Shown: positions 8,799 to 20,400 of the stretch, piece after piece
How positions within the stretch are numbered: the first letter of the stretch is position 1
Layout: each line of letters opens with the position of its first letter
Origin: Bin125 sp965215375
Lineage (GTDB): Bacteria; Chloroflexota; Dehalococcoidia; Bin125
DNA length: 64,000 bases
Assembly (NCBI GenBank): GCA_965215375.1
Contig: CBDCDO010000002.1
Location: 1,488,001 to 1,552,000 of the forward strand
Direction of reading: 5' to 3'
Translations under genes and position numbers: made by a program
The notes under the pieces: model-generated
The model's input: only the letters and a program-made list of their open reading frames with translations
What the model was told of the DNA's origin: nothing
The model's database searches: none

Positions 8799-9529
8799 TA
8801 GGAACGCTCCGCGTCTTGCCGGCTCTCCGTCATTGCGCCTGCGACTGTTCCCCCTTCTTCAACGCGCGCTCCCATCAAACCTCGGAACCACAGTAAGAGG
8901 ATCAAGACTAGTAACACGGCCGCGCCGCCTCCGATTGTTGCAATGGTTAACGACGTCCTACTCAGTAGAACTCCGTCGTCAGATACCAATATTTCTGCGA
9001 GCGCAATCATAGCGCCGGTTGCTAGCAGTCCTGCGAGCAATAGTCCGATGACCAAGATCGCTTCGCGCCGGACGATGCGGCGACGCTCTGGTTGGTCAAC
9101 TTGTTGAGTCAGCATCTGTCCGTTCCAGCGCTTGATGCCAATTGTACGGTGCAGGGCGATCAGCAACGCCAGGCAGGCGACGAAGAGCGTCATATCTTCA
9201 TATGTAGTGCGGTTGTCGATGTACTCGTACTGAAACTGGAGAAACTCTCCCCACCCAATCCGATTGTGAACCCAGGCCGCCGCGATGTGCGGAAACGTGG
9301 TAGCAGGCGCGAGCAGCCAAAACGCAGGGTTGTCACGGCCCAGCGCCCGAAGTGTCCAGTACGCGGCCACGCCGGCGACCAGCACCAGTAATGGCTCCAC
9401 ACGCAGCGGGTCGATGCTCTCGAGAACGTAGGCGGCGATCAGGATCAGGAGACATTGCGCCAGCAACTCGACAGCGACGAACCAGAGGCCCTCAGCGCGC
9501 CTGCGCGGTCTAACGATTTGTTTTGACAT
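8798..9529 (-). CDS. Polytopic membrane protein, last gene of the MoxR/DUF58 operon
   Basis: A 243-residue protein with about five or six hydrophobic segments (for example LLAQCLLILIAAYVLE, LLVLVAGVAAYWTL, LFVACLALLIAL, AILVIGLLLAGLLATG and AAVLLVLILLLWF). No known family is recognised. Its start overlaps the end of the DUF58 gene by 20 bases, so it is translated from the same message and probably belongs to the same envelope-associated system. The final codons run into the boundary of IS5 copy B: the TAG stop consists of the last base of the element end plus the flanking TA, so the original C-terminus has been replaced or shortened by the insertion. Confidence 0.75.
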   Translation of the reverse strand: MSKQIVRPRRRAEGLWFVAVELLAQCLLILIAAYVLESIDPLRVEPLLVLVAGVAAYWTLRALGRDNPAFWLLAPATTFPHIAAAWVHNRIGWGEFLQFQYEYIDNRTTYEDMTLFVACLALLIALHRTIGIKRWNGQMLTQQVDQPERRRIVRREAILVIGLLLAGLLATGAMIALAEILVSDDGVLLSRTSLTIATIGGGAAVLLVLILLLWFRGLMGARVEEGGTVAGAMTESRQDAERS

Positions 9530-10841
9530 AGCGCAACAACACCGATACGAATTCTTCAGATTCAGGATCCCATTCGATCACTCGCGCGCCTGCTCGGGTG
9601 ACTTCGCCGGCAACCGACTGTGCCTCCCAACCAGTCCAGCGCAGCCCTTGAGCCATCTCCGACGACTCGGGTGGAGAGACATGCACCACGATGACACGAT
9701 TGCTCCGGTTCGCAGCTGCACCAAGGGAGACGAGGCGCCCAATCGCCGTCTTGAATCGCTCGCGCGAAGCTGACGTTTCACCTGGTCGGTCGTACTGTAT
9801 GTCCAGACGCGTGATGACGAAGACATCAGGTTGCAATCGCAGGAGGAAGCTCTTGCAACGTTCCGTAGCTTGTAGGAGGTCTTCCTGCGGCGAGCCCGGC
9901 TTCAGGCCGGCCAGCATTTGCACCAGCCGTCTGAACTGACTCTTACCTGAATCCGGTGTTAGCAAACCACCTCGACCGTCGAGGCTGTTGTAGGCGTACG
10001 CACCCACTGTCGAGCCTCGGCCCAGGTAGTACTGCGCAAGCGCGCCTGATGCCTCGATCGTGTTCTCCAACGGGTTGGACAACGGCGAGCCGACATCCAT
10101 GTAGTTTGCGGTATCCAGGAAGATCCACGCTCCCCGCTTCGCTTCTGGGTACCGTTCGTTAACGATTGGGAGATTGTCCGCCCTGGTCCCCCGAGCGCTG
10201 GCCTTCCAGTTGATCCGGTTGAAGGGATCGCCTGGCTGGTATGGCCGCAATTCGCGGAACTCGTCAGAGTCGGTGCCCAATGCAGAGCGGTTATTGCCGA
10301 AGCTGTTCGATCTTGTCAGCGTTCGCAGCACGTTGAGTCGGGCAATGCTGCGAATCCTGGGCACGACGGAGACCTGCATCGACCCTCCTGCAGAACCCGA
10401 CGCGCTCCAGGTCACGCCGAACGGCGGGCGCGCATCCCAGCCGGTTTCCTCGAGTGTGAAGGCGCCACGCCTCGGGAATCGCACCTCGTAGGAGATGTCT
10501 ACCGCGTGGCTGCCTGGCCACTTCCAGACCACACGAAGATTGCTCCCACTGACGACCTCTGCTTCTGCAGGCAACTCGTCGTGGATGAGGATTGCACCGA
10601 TCCCGCCTCGCACCGTGATCCGTCTCTCCACGGACAACGTTTCGCCGACCCAACATGTGACGTTGGACGGGTTTCTCGTCACCTCGACGCCGTTTGGCGG
10701 CCTCAGCGTGGTCGATAACAGCGCTGTGAACAGGACGAAGACTGCGCCGCTCAGCAGGACGATGTTGCCCAACACCAGCCCTGCCACGAGCAGGAGCAGG
10801 GCAGCGGCGATCCAACTCAGCTGAGACGGCTGGAGCTTCAC
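9510..10841 (-). CDS. DUF58-domain protein (von Willebrand A-like), membrane-anchored
   Basis: 443 residues. The N-terminus has two hydrophobic segments (AAALLLLVAGLVLG, IVLLSGAVFVLFTALL), followed by a beta-rich extracytoplasmic-like region. The DUF58 signature ELRPYQPGDPFNRINWKAS lies in the middle, and a Rossmann-like vWA-type domain follows (AWIFLDTANYMD). In many bacteria DUF58 proteins are encoded with MoxR ATPases and transglutaminase-type membrane proteins and are thought to act together in maturation or assembly of envelope or periplasmic proteins. Here the start overlaps the moxR stop by four bases (ATGA), and its stop overlaps the next membrane gene. Function beyond that association is unknown. 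Confidence 0.9.
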   Translation of the reverse strand: MKLQPSQLSWIAAALLLLVAGLVLGNIVLLSGAVFVLFTALLSTTLRPPNGVEVTRNPSNVTCWVGETLSVERRITVRGGIGAILIHDELPAEAEVVSGSNLRVVWKWPGSHAVDISYEVRFPRRGAFTLEETGWDARPPFGVTWSASGSAGGSMQVSVVPRIRSIARLNVLRTLTRSNSFGNNRSALGTDSDEFRELRPYQPGDPFNRINWKASARGTRADNLPIVNERYPEAKRGAWIFLDTANYMDVGSPLSNPLENTIEASGALAQYYLGRGSTVGAYAYNSLDGRGGLLTPDSGKSQFRRLVQMLAGLKPGSPQEDLLQATERCKSFLLRLQPDVFVITRLDIQYDRPGETSASRERFKTAIGRLVSLGAAANRSNRVIVVHVSPPESSEMAQGLRWTGWEAQSVAGEVTRAGARVIEWDPESEEFVSVLLRYVKTNR

Positions 10842-11827
10842 TTGGGAGCGGCCTCCCGAACACCGGAAGGCGCGGGTACTCGGGACATAATCTCTTCGAC
10901 GACGAACTCGCTGCGCATACCCTCCAACACATCTTCGATGTTCAGCATGATCCGATGGGCGAGCACATGGGGGACCAGCATCTTGACGTCGTCCGGTACC
11001 ACGAAGTCCCTACCTTGAATCAACGCGAAGGCTCGCGATGCTCTGAGCAGGGCCAGCCCACCACGGGGACTGACACCTACTGACACTCGAGGATGCTCGC
11101 GCGACAGTCTGACCAACTGCGTGATGTAGTCCTGGATCAGCTCGTCGGTGTAGACGCTGGTCTCGACCATTTGCTGTAACTCGACGAAACGGCGCATGTC
11201 GACGGCGGGCTCCAGATCTGGCGAGGGATCATCCTTCTGATTCTGGATGCGCATTTGCAGGATGTCGCGTTCGAGTGCGGCGTTCGCCGGATAGCCGGTC
11301 GACAGTTTGAGCAGAAAGCGGTCCATCTGAGCTTCAGGAAGTGGATAGGTGCCTTCCTGTTCAATCGGGTTCTGGGTTGCGATGACCATGAAGGGCGGTT
11401 CAATGCGCAGCGTCTGTCCGTCAAGTGTGACGTGTCGCTCCTCCATCGCTTCGAGCAACGCCGACTGGGTCTTGGGCGGCGCTCGGTTGATCTCATCAGC
11501 CAGCAACACATTGGTGAAGATCGGACCCCGCATCATCTGGAAGGTGGAGTCTCTCTGGTTCCAGATGTTCATCCCCAGGATGTCCGAGGGCAATAGGTCG
11601 GGCGTGAACTGAATGCGTGCTCTCTCTCCGCCGATCGCCCGAGAGAATGCCTTCGCCAACAGGGTCTTGCCGAGGCCGGGATAGTCCTCAAACAGCACGT
11701 GCCCGTTGGCAAGGGCCGCTGCGAGCAGCCGTTGCAGCAGTCTGCGATCGCCGACGAACACTTCCATGACCCGATCGATGATCTGATTGCAGGAGATTCG
11801 GGCTGTTTCCAATTCACTCTCGTTCAT
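10838..11827 (-). CDS. MoxR-family AAA+ ATPase
   Basis: 329 residues with an AAA_3 core: Walker A as EDYPGLGKTLLAKAF, Walker B as VLLADEINRAPPKTQSALLEAMEE, sensor region VIATQNPIEQEGTYPLPEAQMDRF, and a C-terminal AAA lid (SPRGGLALLRASRAFAL). MoxR ATPases act as chaperone-like motors that work with vWA-domain proteins; the DUF58 gene directly downstream is the expected partner. The ATG at 11827 has a good ribosome site (GGAGG, about 8 bases upstream). An 82-bp gap separates it from the upstream membrane gene, so a separate promoter is possible although all genes share one direction. Confidence 0.94.
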   Translation of the reverse strand: MNESELETARISCNQIIDRVMEVFVGDRRLLQRLLAAALANGHVLFEDYPGLGKTLLAKAFSRAIGGERARIQFTPDLLPSDILGMNIWNQRDSTFQMMRGPIFTNVLLADEINRAPPKTQSALLEAMEERHVTLDGQTLRIEPPFMVIATQNPIEQEGTYPLPEAQMDRFLLKLSTGYPANAALERDILQMRIQNQKDDPSPDLEPAVDMRRFVELQQMVETSVYTDELIQDYITQLVRLSREHPRVSVGVSPRGGLALLRASRAFALIQGRDFVVPDDVKMLVPHVLAHRIMLNIEDVLEGMRSEFVVEEIMSRVPAPSGVREAAPK

Positions 11828-11909
11828 CGCTGAGAACCTCCCTGCTGTCGATAACTGTTGATGCTAGAAGCCGATGTGGTTGAGCCGCGACGTGCGGCAT
11901 AAGCACTGG

Positions 11910-14405
11910 TCATGGACGGCTCCCGACGGTGTCGCCGGCGAATCGGTCACGCGGAGGAATCCTTCTGTCCTGGGGCGCTTTGTCGGAGAACGACGCGATT
12001 GCCTCGTTGACCAGATTCTGACGCTGTGCCGCTGACCTCGGTTTGCCGGCGAGGCGGCCCCATCGCGGCTTGAGCCAATCCAGAACCGGGTGCGAAGTGT
12101 CAAGCAGGTAGAACCAGCGCTCTACAGCGTCTTCCGGCCGATCGCCGCGTTGGCACTGTGCGACGATCAGCGCCACTACGAGTGGTACGGGGTCTGCTCC
12201 ATTTTCGATGTAGGACGCTCCCAGCCCGCGTATGCCGTCTTCGCTGAGTCGTTCTCGTTGTGCTGGTGAGTCCGCTAGTGCCTGACCTGCCGTGTCGAGC
12301 GCGAGTTTCAGAACTGTCGACCTGGCACGCCTCTTGCGGCTGTGGCTGAGGGTTACCGATGCGAGCGGCGTACCAGCACCACGTCGGAGCGTTTCGCAGA
12401 CGGTGACGATGGTCGCCACCGAGGTCTCGCTTCGGTAGAGCAGCGCCAGCAGGTACACCCACAGCGGTCGCCAGTCTCCGTGTTCCAGATATTGTTGTCG
12501 CATCGCATCGGGCAGCGCGGCCCGAGTGTCATCCTTGTGTTCGAGCGCCTGTTGGTGGCGCCGCCAACTGTCGCCGCCGCGATCCACCGCTTCGTCCGGG
12601 CTGGCGACGACGCGTAGTCGGTTGACGACACTGAACAACACGGCCAGCAGCAGAGCCAAGAGCGCGATGTACTCGTACAATGCGGCGAGTCCCACTTGGG
12701 CGTAGACAACGGGTCGCAGCAGCAACACGTAGAACATTGCGGCCGCGCCAAGTATGAACGCCCGGACCCAAGAGGCCGAGAGCCAACCGGCAATGTCTGC
12801 CAATGCGGGGCTTGATGATGCAGCGAAGGATGAGGCCAGTCGGCTCAGTGCGAGCGAGAACATGCCCGCCGCTCCAACGGCGCCGACGAAGGTGAACCCA
12901 TGGCCATTTTCGGCGAGGTCGGTCGCGATGATCCAGATCAGACAGCCCGCCACCAGATAGCTCACGGCCGACATCAGGGCCTCAACGCGCAGGCTGATCT
13001 GACCACTCATCGATCGGATGAGCCGCAGCATAGCCGTCGTGATGAACAGCGACCCGGCGATGGCGAGTCGCGCCTCGTACAGTCCTGCGACCAGAGGCAG
13101 GAGGCCCTCCCAGAACGATCTCGTTGCCGGTAGCTCGAGCAGTTCGACACCTGCCGCAGGGAGGTAATGCAGCGTCGCCAACACCACGGCGGCTGGCGCA
13201 GCAGCGCTCGCGGCTGCGCTCAGTGCTTGTAGGCCATTCAAGGCCAACTTCAGGTACGAGCGTCGGACGCGAAGATTCGCCACGTTGCGAAGTGTCGAGG
13301 CCGCGTAGACAAGCGCTGTGGCGCCGACTAGCGCCCTAAGCATCCAAGGGAACTCAACTGCGAACGCTGTCGCGATCACGCCGCTGTCGGCGAACAGGAT
13401 GTATGCGATCGCAATCAGCGCGAGATGACGGCTCGGCGCGCCAACGACACTGGCGACGGAGGGTCCTCGGGCTCGGACGTAGTTGATCAGCGCGAAAGGG
13501 ATGAACAAAGCAAGCGACTCTATGAGGGTGTGTGAGTGAAGTACTTCCAGGTAGGACGCATCCACCGAACCCGGACCTGTGAACCGAGTCTGCGTGGATA
13601 CTCGCTCGGCCTCACTGGCGAGGGCGACCACGGCGCCGAACAGCGCAAGCGGCCATGCTGTTTCGCTGATCGCACGTAGCCAACGCAGACTCCGAGAGCG
13701 CCGATCCGGCCAGATCACCAGGGCTCTTCCGATCGCCGATGCGGCCCATGCAAGTGCCGCCATGAGGGCGAATCCCAACAGTGGCAAGGTCCCGTCCAGA
13801 CCGAAGGCGGCCGCCAGTGCGCCATTGTCAGCGAGCAGCCCGTATGCGATACCGAACCCAGCCAGGGGCATCACTGGCCAGCCGACAATGGTCCCAACTT
13901 CCGGGCGGACTGTCGCCACCGCCCGAGCGGTGATGAATGTCGCCAAGAGCAGCGCGCTCCAGGCGACGAACGACTCAAGACCGCCCAGATAGTGCGCGGG
14001 TGCGACGCTCTCTGCTGCTGCTTGGTGATTGACTTGCAGGCCTGGCCATTCCGTCACCGATGACAACAGGCCCAGAACCAGCGCCGCCCAGCCCACGTCC
14101 GTAAGCAGTCGATGGATGCCAACCAGCACGTCAGCTAAGCGCATCGGGATAGCCGCTGACTCGTGACTTCGTCGCACAGAGACATGCGCAGCGAGCTCCG
14201 AATTGCTCAGCCACAGGCAAAGTCGGCCGATTGTCATCAGGCCGACGCATAGCCCCACGGGCCAGGTTACGAAGCCCACTTCGATGCCTACCAAATCGGA
14301 CAGCTCGTGGTTGGCGTCCCCGAACAGCAGAAACGCTGCCACCGCCGCTCCAGAGAGCAATACCGCCGCCGTCGCCAGCCGATTGGCGATCACTCTGATC
14401 CTCAT
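11910..14405 (-). CDS. Large polytopic membrane protein of unknown family
   Basis: 831 residues, very hydrophobic for the first ~600 residues, with roughly 16-18 predicted membrane segments (examples: ATAAVLLSGAAVAAFLLFG, FVTWPVGLCVGLMTIGRLCLW, LVVALIVAQ near the end is soluble). The last ~220 residues are mostly soluble and charged. I do not recognise a family. Its ATG overlaps the stop of the 2338-residue transglutaminase-like gene (ATGA), and MoxR and DUF58 genes follow, so it is probably a membrane component of the same system. Repeated motifs such as ADNGALAAAFGLDGTLPLLG and ADSGVIATAFAVEFPWMLRA suggest internal duplication of membrane modules. Confidence 0.8.
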   Translation of the reverse strand: MRIRVIANRLATAAVLLSGAAVAAFLLFGDANHELSDLVGIEVGFVTWPVGLCVGLMTIGRLCLWLSNSELAAHVSVRRSHESAAIPMRLADVLVGIHRLLTDVGWAALVLGLLSSVTEWPGLQVNHQAAAESVAPAHYLGGLESFVAWSALLLATFITARAVATVRPEVGTIVGWPVMPLAGFGIAYGLLADNGALAAAFGLDGTLPLLGFALMAALAWAASAIGRALVIWPDRRSRSLRWLRAISETAWPLALFGAVVALASEAERVSTQTRFTGPGSVDASYLEVLHSHTLIESLALFIPFALINYVRARGPSVASVVGAPSRHLALIAIAYILFADSGVIATAFAVEFPWMLRALVGATALVYAASTLRNVANLRVRRSYLKLALNGLQALSAAASAAAPAAVVLATLHYLPAAGVELLELPATRSFWEGLLPLVAGLYEARLAIAGSLFITTAMLRLIRSMSGQISLRVEALMSAVSYLVAGCLIWIIATDLAENGHGFTFVGAVGAAGMFSLALSRLASSFAASSSPALADIAGWLSASWVRAFILGAAAMFYVLLLRPVVYAQVGLAALYEYIALLALLLAVLFSVVNRLRVVASPDEAVDRGGDSWRRHQQALEHKDDTRAALPDAMRQQYLEHGDWRPLWVYLLALLYRSETSVATIVTVCETLRRGAGTPLASVTLSHSRKRRARSTVLKLALDTAGQALADSPAQRERLSEDGIRGLGASYIENGADPVPLVVALIVAQCQRGDRPEDAVERWFYLLDTSHPVLDWLKPRWGRLAGKPRSAAQRQNLVNEAIASFSDKAPQDRRIPPRDRFAGDTVGSRP

Positions 14406-17400
14406 TGGTCAGCACCTACTACGGCGTTCAATGAGCGGTACATCTCTTCGTATTGCCTACGCAGAATTTCGTGTTCGCTGTAGTCGGCTTCTTCGAATCG
14501 AGAAACGACGTCATTCAGGTACTGTTCGGGGATCGTGAAACCAAGGGTTGCCAGAAGCATCTCCACCTCGCGTGGCGTCGACTCATCCGAAACGCCTGCA
14601 TCCTGCTCCTTGGCCCAGTCCTGGAAGACGCCATAGAGGCGAACGATCTCTTCGCGGAACTCCACAATCTGAACGACGCGTGACTCGACGACTGCACCAT
14701 CGTCGCCCGTGAACTCAGCCGAGACCGTGTACTCGCCAGGCTCCGCGTGGCTCCAGGTGAAGTGGCCGAGTCCGTCCTCGCCGACGGTCAGGTTGAACCT
14801 AGCGCTATCGCCAACGGACACAGCGAGGTTCGCTCCGGCCACGGGCCGCCCGTCGTCGCTCACGCGCACGTTGATGTGGACATCCTCGTTCGCGCCCCAG
14901 ACATCGGGCAGGTCGTCCGCCGACTTGTCGAACCCAATGTGAAGCTGGACAGGAGGCTGAACATTCCCTCCAACATCGGCTTCTGCGTCATCACTTTCTT
15001 CGTTGTCCTCGGTGCCTCCGGCATCGGTGTCTCGCACAATCGCATCGACCATCTCGGCCGTTGGCATCGGTTCGTGCAGTACAGGCCTGCGGCGCAGCCT
15101 GCCGACGAGCCGCAAAGGCATGAATGCTCTCAGGACGTACCCGGCAGCAAGGAGCAAGACGAACAACACGGCCGCTCCAGCCACGATCTGCCAGTTCAAC
15201 CCGCCCGGCGTGATCGCCCCCTCCCAGAAATAAGGGGTGCTAAGCGGGGCGTGGGCGTCATCTCCGGCGAACGTGAACTCCACCCGACTGCCGGCCAACG
15301 CCTCCGACTCAGGCACCTCAAGCTCCAGCGTCGCAAGTCCAAACTCGTCGGTGGTCGCGTCCATGCCCTGGCTGGAACGCAAGCGAGCTCCCGCGATCCC
15401 GACTCCCCGGTCATCCAATAGCGCTGCTTGCAGCATCGCGATCCGACCGGGGCCCACATCGCCCAGCGGAGTCACAATCAGAGTGCTGCGGGACTTGACC
15501 GAGAATTGCAGCGTGGTCCTAATGCCGAGGTCGGGAGCCACAATCTCCAACTCACTGCTACCCAAAGGTTCTTCTGTGGACAGAGAAAGCCTGTGCGTGA
15601 ATGCACCAGCTTCGTTGGTCGTGACGACGATCTCAGGTGAAAGCGTCAGGTCGACGCCTGAGACGGGACGGTTCGTCCCCACAAGGACCGTTCCGCGCAC
15701 TATCGTCTCCTCGCCGCGAATTGCAGATTCCACATCTTCCACCAGAATTCGCGGAACTCCGACGGCCACAGTCCACGCCGCGCTGCTCGAGGCAAGTTCG
15801 GTCGAGTGCTCGTAGACCGCCTCAATCCGGAAGGCGGACTCGTGCGGATCGTACGCGGCGTTCTCGTCGAAAGCGGCCTCGACTTGCCCAGTAAACTGCC
15901 CGTTGGCGTCGGTTGTTCGAGTGAGCGGCTGCGCGCCCAAAATTCGCACGATGGCGCCAGCGACCGGGTGGTCGTCCTGCTCACGCAACGTGCCCGTAAC
16001 GCTGACGGCTCCGCCGTCCTGCACAAAGGTGGGACCGTCGAGCGTCAGCACTGTAGGTCGCAGGACTTGAATGCTGACCTCCGCGACCGATGTTCGAATG
16101 AACTGTGCTCCGGTAAATCGCCCCGTCAATGTATGAGGGCCCGTGTGATCAAGAGACGGTACAGAGTGTTTGAACCGCCCGTCGTCGCCGATTTCGACGG
16201 TGACAATGTCCACCTCTTCGGCGCTCGACAAGGTCAGCTCCACCTGTCCTTCTTGGAGTGCGGGCCCGCGCACCGCGCGCACTCGTCCAGTGACCATGAG
16301 CGCCTCGCCTTGTGCCACGGCATCCGGGGCGTAGACGGCGATCTCGGTTGGCTGCACCACATTGAAGTTCAGACGTGCGCTCTCGTCCAGCAGCAGTTCC
16401 TCTCCGTCAAACCCGACTTCGACCCAGTGTTCGCCCAACTGGGAGAAGCTCTTGGAGAAGCTGAACCGGCCTTCTTCATCGGTGACCACAACCAGTCCGG
16501 TGCTGCTGGAGAAGGTGACCTCGATCACGCGATCCGCGAGCGCTTCGTCAGTGTCGTCGGTCAGCCTGCCTGCAAACTCGGCTTCCGCGTACAGGTCGGC
16601 CTCCGTTGGACCACTCAACTCAAACTGACTGCCCGAGAAGACCTGAATATCAGGATCACTCCAGGACTCATTGAACTGGCTGTTGCCGACAGCACGTGCG
16701 AGAAGCTGATAACCGCCCAACTCTAGGTGTGGAGGAAGTTCCGCGAGCGCCTCAAAGCGACCTAAGCGCGAGGTCGTCTCGCCAATCTTCGTGCCTCCGT
16801 GCTCCTTGGTCTCGTTGACATAAATCTCCACCGTGATCCCGCTGACGTCTTGCCCACTTGGGGTCTGCACGGTGCCGGCCACCAGGAATGGCGCTTGTCG
16901 CCGAATCTGTTCAGGTGCTTCGGTGATGTTCGTAACGGTGTCGGTCGGCCTGCGGTTGCTTCCAGCGGGTCTGGCGCCAGGCTGAGCACCAGGAGCGTCA
17001 CTGTTTCCGCTCCCTCCTCTGGCGTCCGGTGATTCGCCGGGCACACGCGACGCCGGTCCGCCGGGGGTGGTTGGATCGAAGCGAACCCAGCCGAGCCCGT
17101 CCAAGGCGACCTCGGCCCACTGGTGCGCCTGATCGGCGTGCACGGTCTGCTGTTCCGGCGACGGCGAGATCACGAATCCCGAAACGACTCGCGATGGAAT
17201 ACCAATCGAGCGGGCCATGACGACGAACGCACTACTGAACTGTCCGGCAGTCCCCTCTTGAGCGTCAAACAGGAACCAATCCACCGGGTCGCGGCCTGCT
17301 GGCACCGCCTCGAGGTCCTGACCGTCAGCCGCGTAGCTATAGTTGGCCCGCAGATACTGCTCCAAGGCCACGGCTTTGGCGTAGGCCGAGCCCTGACCAG

Positions 17401-20400
17401 CGGTGATTTGTTCGGCCAATTGCTGAACACCGTCGGGCAGGTCGGCGGGCAGCTGGGTATAGCTGTCCGCATCTGTCACCGCAGCCGCGCGATTCAGATC
17501 GCTCGTGGAGTAGGAAGGCAATTTTGCACTCCAAGAATACTGGCTGGAGCCACCCTCAGACACAAACATGCCGCTGAACGGATGCAGGGTTCCGTGCAGA
17601 CCCATTGACTGCAGGTTGAGCGACGTGGGCATCGCGCCCGATGGCAACTGGTCCATACCGTCAGCAGTACTCATCTTGATGAGGACACTGTCCGCTCGCG
17701 GAGAGTTCTCCCTCAGGCCGAAGAGTGACGGTGACGACAGCCTGTCAGCGAATGGGGTGTTGGCCTGGGACTTCAACTCCTCGTACAGCGAACGCAACGT
17801 TGACTGAACATATGATCCAGCCTTGTATTCGATGCTTACCGGGTCCAACTGGCTCCAGACACCATCCTCGTACTGATCCCCAACGGACACACGTAAGTAT
17901 CCGACGTTCCGGGCGCCCGACACTTCATAGAGCGCCACGTGAGGCCCCGCGGCCACCGGCTGTGCTGTCGAGCCTGGCATGATGAACGTTCTGCCGTCCT
18001 GCTCCACCAGCGCTCCACCACTCTCCAACCGCGTGACCTCTGCGCCCATTCGTTCGTAAGTCTCGATTTCATCTGGGACTCTCGAGGGCGCCCCGTCCGG
18101 CGCCGGATCGAATGTGACCCAGCCGAGTCTCTCGAATGGCACCTCGGCCCACTGATGTGCCTGATCCGCAAACACAACCTGACTCCCGCTCTGCTCTGCG
18201 ACCGCCCATCCTGATACCACCCGGGCGGGGATGCCGAGGCTGCGGGCCAGAATCACGAACGCACTGCTCAGCGCACCAGCAGAACCCTCGCGGGTATCGA
18301 AGAGCAACGCTGCAATCGGGTCCCGCTCTTCACTCGCTGCGGCGCTCGATCCGGGAGCCAGGTAGGTGAACTCGCCGATCAGATACTGTTCAATCGCCTT
18401 GGCCTTGCCGTACGCCGAGGTCTCGTCGGCGGTGATCGCAACTGCCAGCACTCGTGCCTGTTCGACCCACGCGTCGCTCGGAAGCTGTGTGAGTACAGAG
18501 TCGTCGCTAAGAGACCACAGGTTGGCGGAATGGAGCAATTGCTGAGCGTACTCATAGGCGATGGCGTCCCAACTGTATTGAGCGGTGTCGCGGGCAAACA
18601 CGGTGTGACTGGGCACCTGATAGCGAACCGGGTTCGCGAACGACTGCGCATGTAGCGAGGTTGGCACGGGGCCGGAGAGGATGGACTGCGCAAGTCCGAC
18701 ACCGGAGATATCGATGCTGTTCTGATGACCTACGCCCTCGGACTGCTGCGGGATGATGTCATGTGGTCGGAACTCGATGCCCGTCATCCCTGCGTCCCGG
18801 TCTTCTTGTTCAGTGGCAGTCCATCTGCCTTCTCGATAAGTGTCGCCCACGGCGACACGCAACAGACTGGTGTGTGACGAACCGCGAACGCGGAAAACAG
18901 GCTCCACGGGAGCGATCTTGCGGCTGTCCGCTGTCACGTCAGGCAAGAATGCGAGATCGCCCTCATACTCCAGCACTCCACCCCCGCTCTCCAACCAGGT
19001 GACTTTGCCGATCGCCTCCAGCGCCGCGCGTACCATCTCGCGGACCTTTTGCTCTGAATCGTTCAAGGCCTTGCCAAGGGGAACGATCGCCTCCTCAAGA
19101 TTGCTCTCTCCCAACACCTGCGCGGCCGCCGCGCGCAGGTTAGGCTCGACTGCACCTTCGAGGATCGCTACGAGATCACCGAACTCCCACTCGCTGATCG
19201 CTTCGGCTGCGGCGTCTCTCACTGTGGCTGAACCGTCCTCTCGCCGAGCGTTGAGTAGGACCGGCAACGCGGGATCGTGCTGGATCTCACCTAGCGCCCA
19301 GGCCACGGCCGCGCGCACCGCTGCGGACGAATCGGCGTCGAGCACGGGAATCATTCTGGCCGCCGCCGACTCGGTCTGGAGAGTGCCCAGGGTCAGTGCA
19401 GAGGCCTCGCGCACCGCAGCAGCTGGATCGGCATCCAGCGCCAGCAACAACGTCTCTTCGGCTCCGTCCTTGCCGAGGAAGGCCAACGCCTCGGCCGCCG
19501 ACTCTCGAACCCCAGCATGCTCGTCTGCAGCCAACACTTGGATCAATACGTCCTGCGACTCGGGATCGGCGATCACTCCTAGTCCGTAAGCCGCGACCAT
19601 CCTGAGTTCGGGGCTTCCGTCTTCCACCAGCAGGACCGTGAAGCGATCGAGATTCAGCGCCCCAAGAGCTAACCGCGCGGCCAGCCTGACAGCAGGGTCC
19701 TCGACAGCGTCAACGACTTCAAAGAGTTTGAGTAGCGCCCCCGCATTCTCTGCGCCGTCGCGGAGCGCCGGCACCGCGTTGCGCACTGCCGACGACGCGC
19801 TGGCCGCCAGGTCCTCCATCGTGATCAGCCAGGCATGGTCAATGTCCGCGTCGGAACGCGCGTCTCTTGGGAAGGGATCGAGGGTTACCCACCCGAGTCC
19901 GTCCAATGCGATTTCCGCCCACTGGTGCGCCTGCTGGGCGTAGACCGTCTGAGTCTCTGCTTGTTCCTTGATCAGCCAACCAGACACGGCTCGGGCTGGA
20001 ACGCCGGCAGCCCGAGCAAGCACCACAAACGCGCTGCTGAAGTTGCCCGCGGTGCCAGACCGGCGCTCGAAGAGAAACCAATCGACCGGGTCACGACCCT
20101 CGGCCGCGGACGCTTCCCATTCCGATTCGGCGGTGGCGTATCCGTGTTCCTCTTGGAGGTACGCCTGGAGCAGCCGCGCCTTCAAGTAGGGAGCCGATTC
20201 ACCGCCAGTGATCTGCTCGGCCAGATTACGCACTCGCCGCGGCAGCGTTGCCGGCAGCTGGAGCCAGGCCTGGTCCGCCACAGGCGACGCGTTAATCCTT
20301 TGACTCAGCGCGAATGACTGGAACGTCACCTCCATGGCGTAGCTCGGCAATTCGACATCGGACGCCAACGTGTCGCTGAACGGGAAATAATTCATGGATA

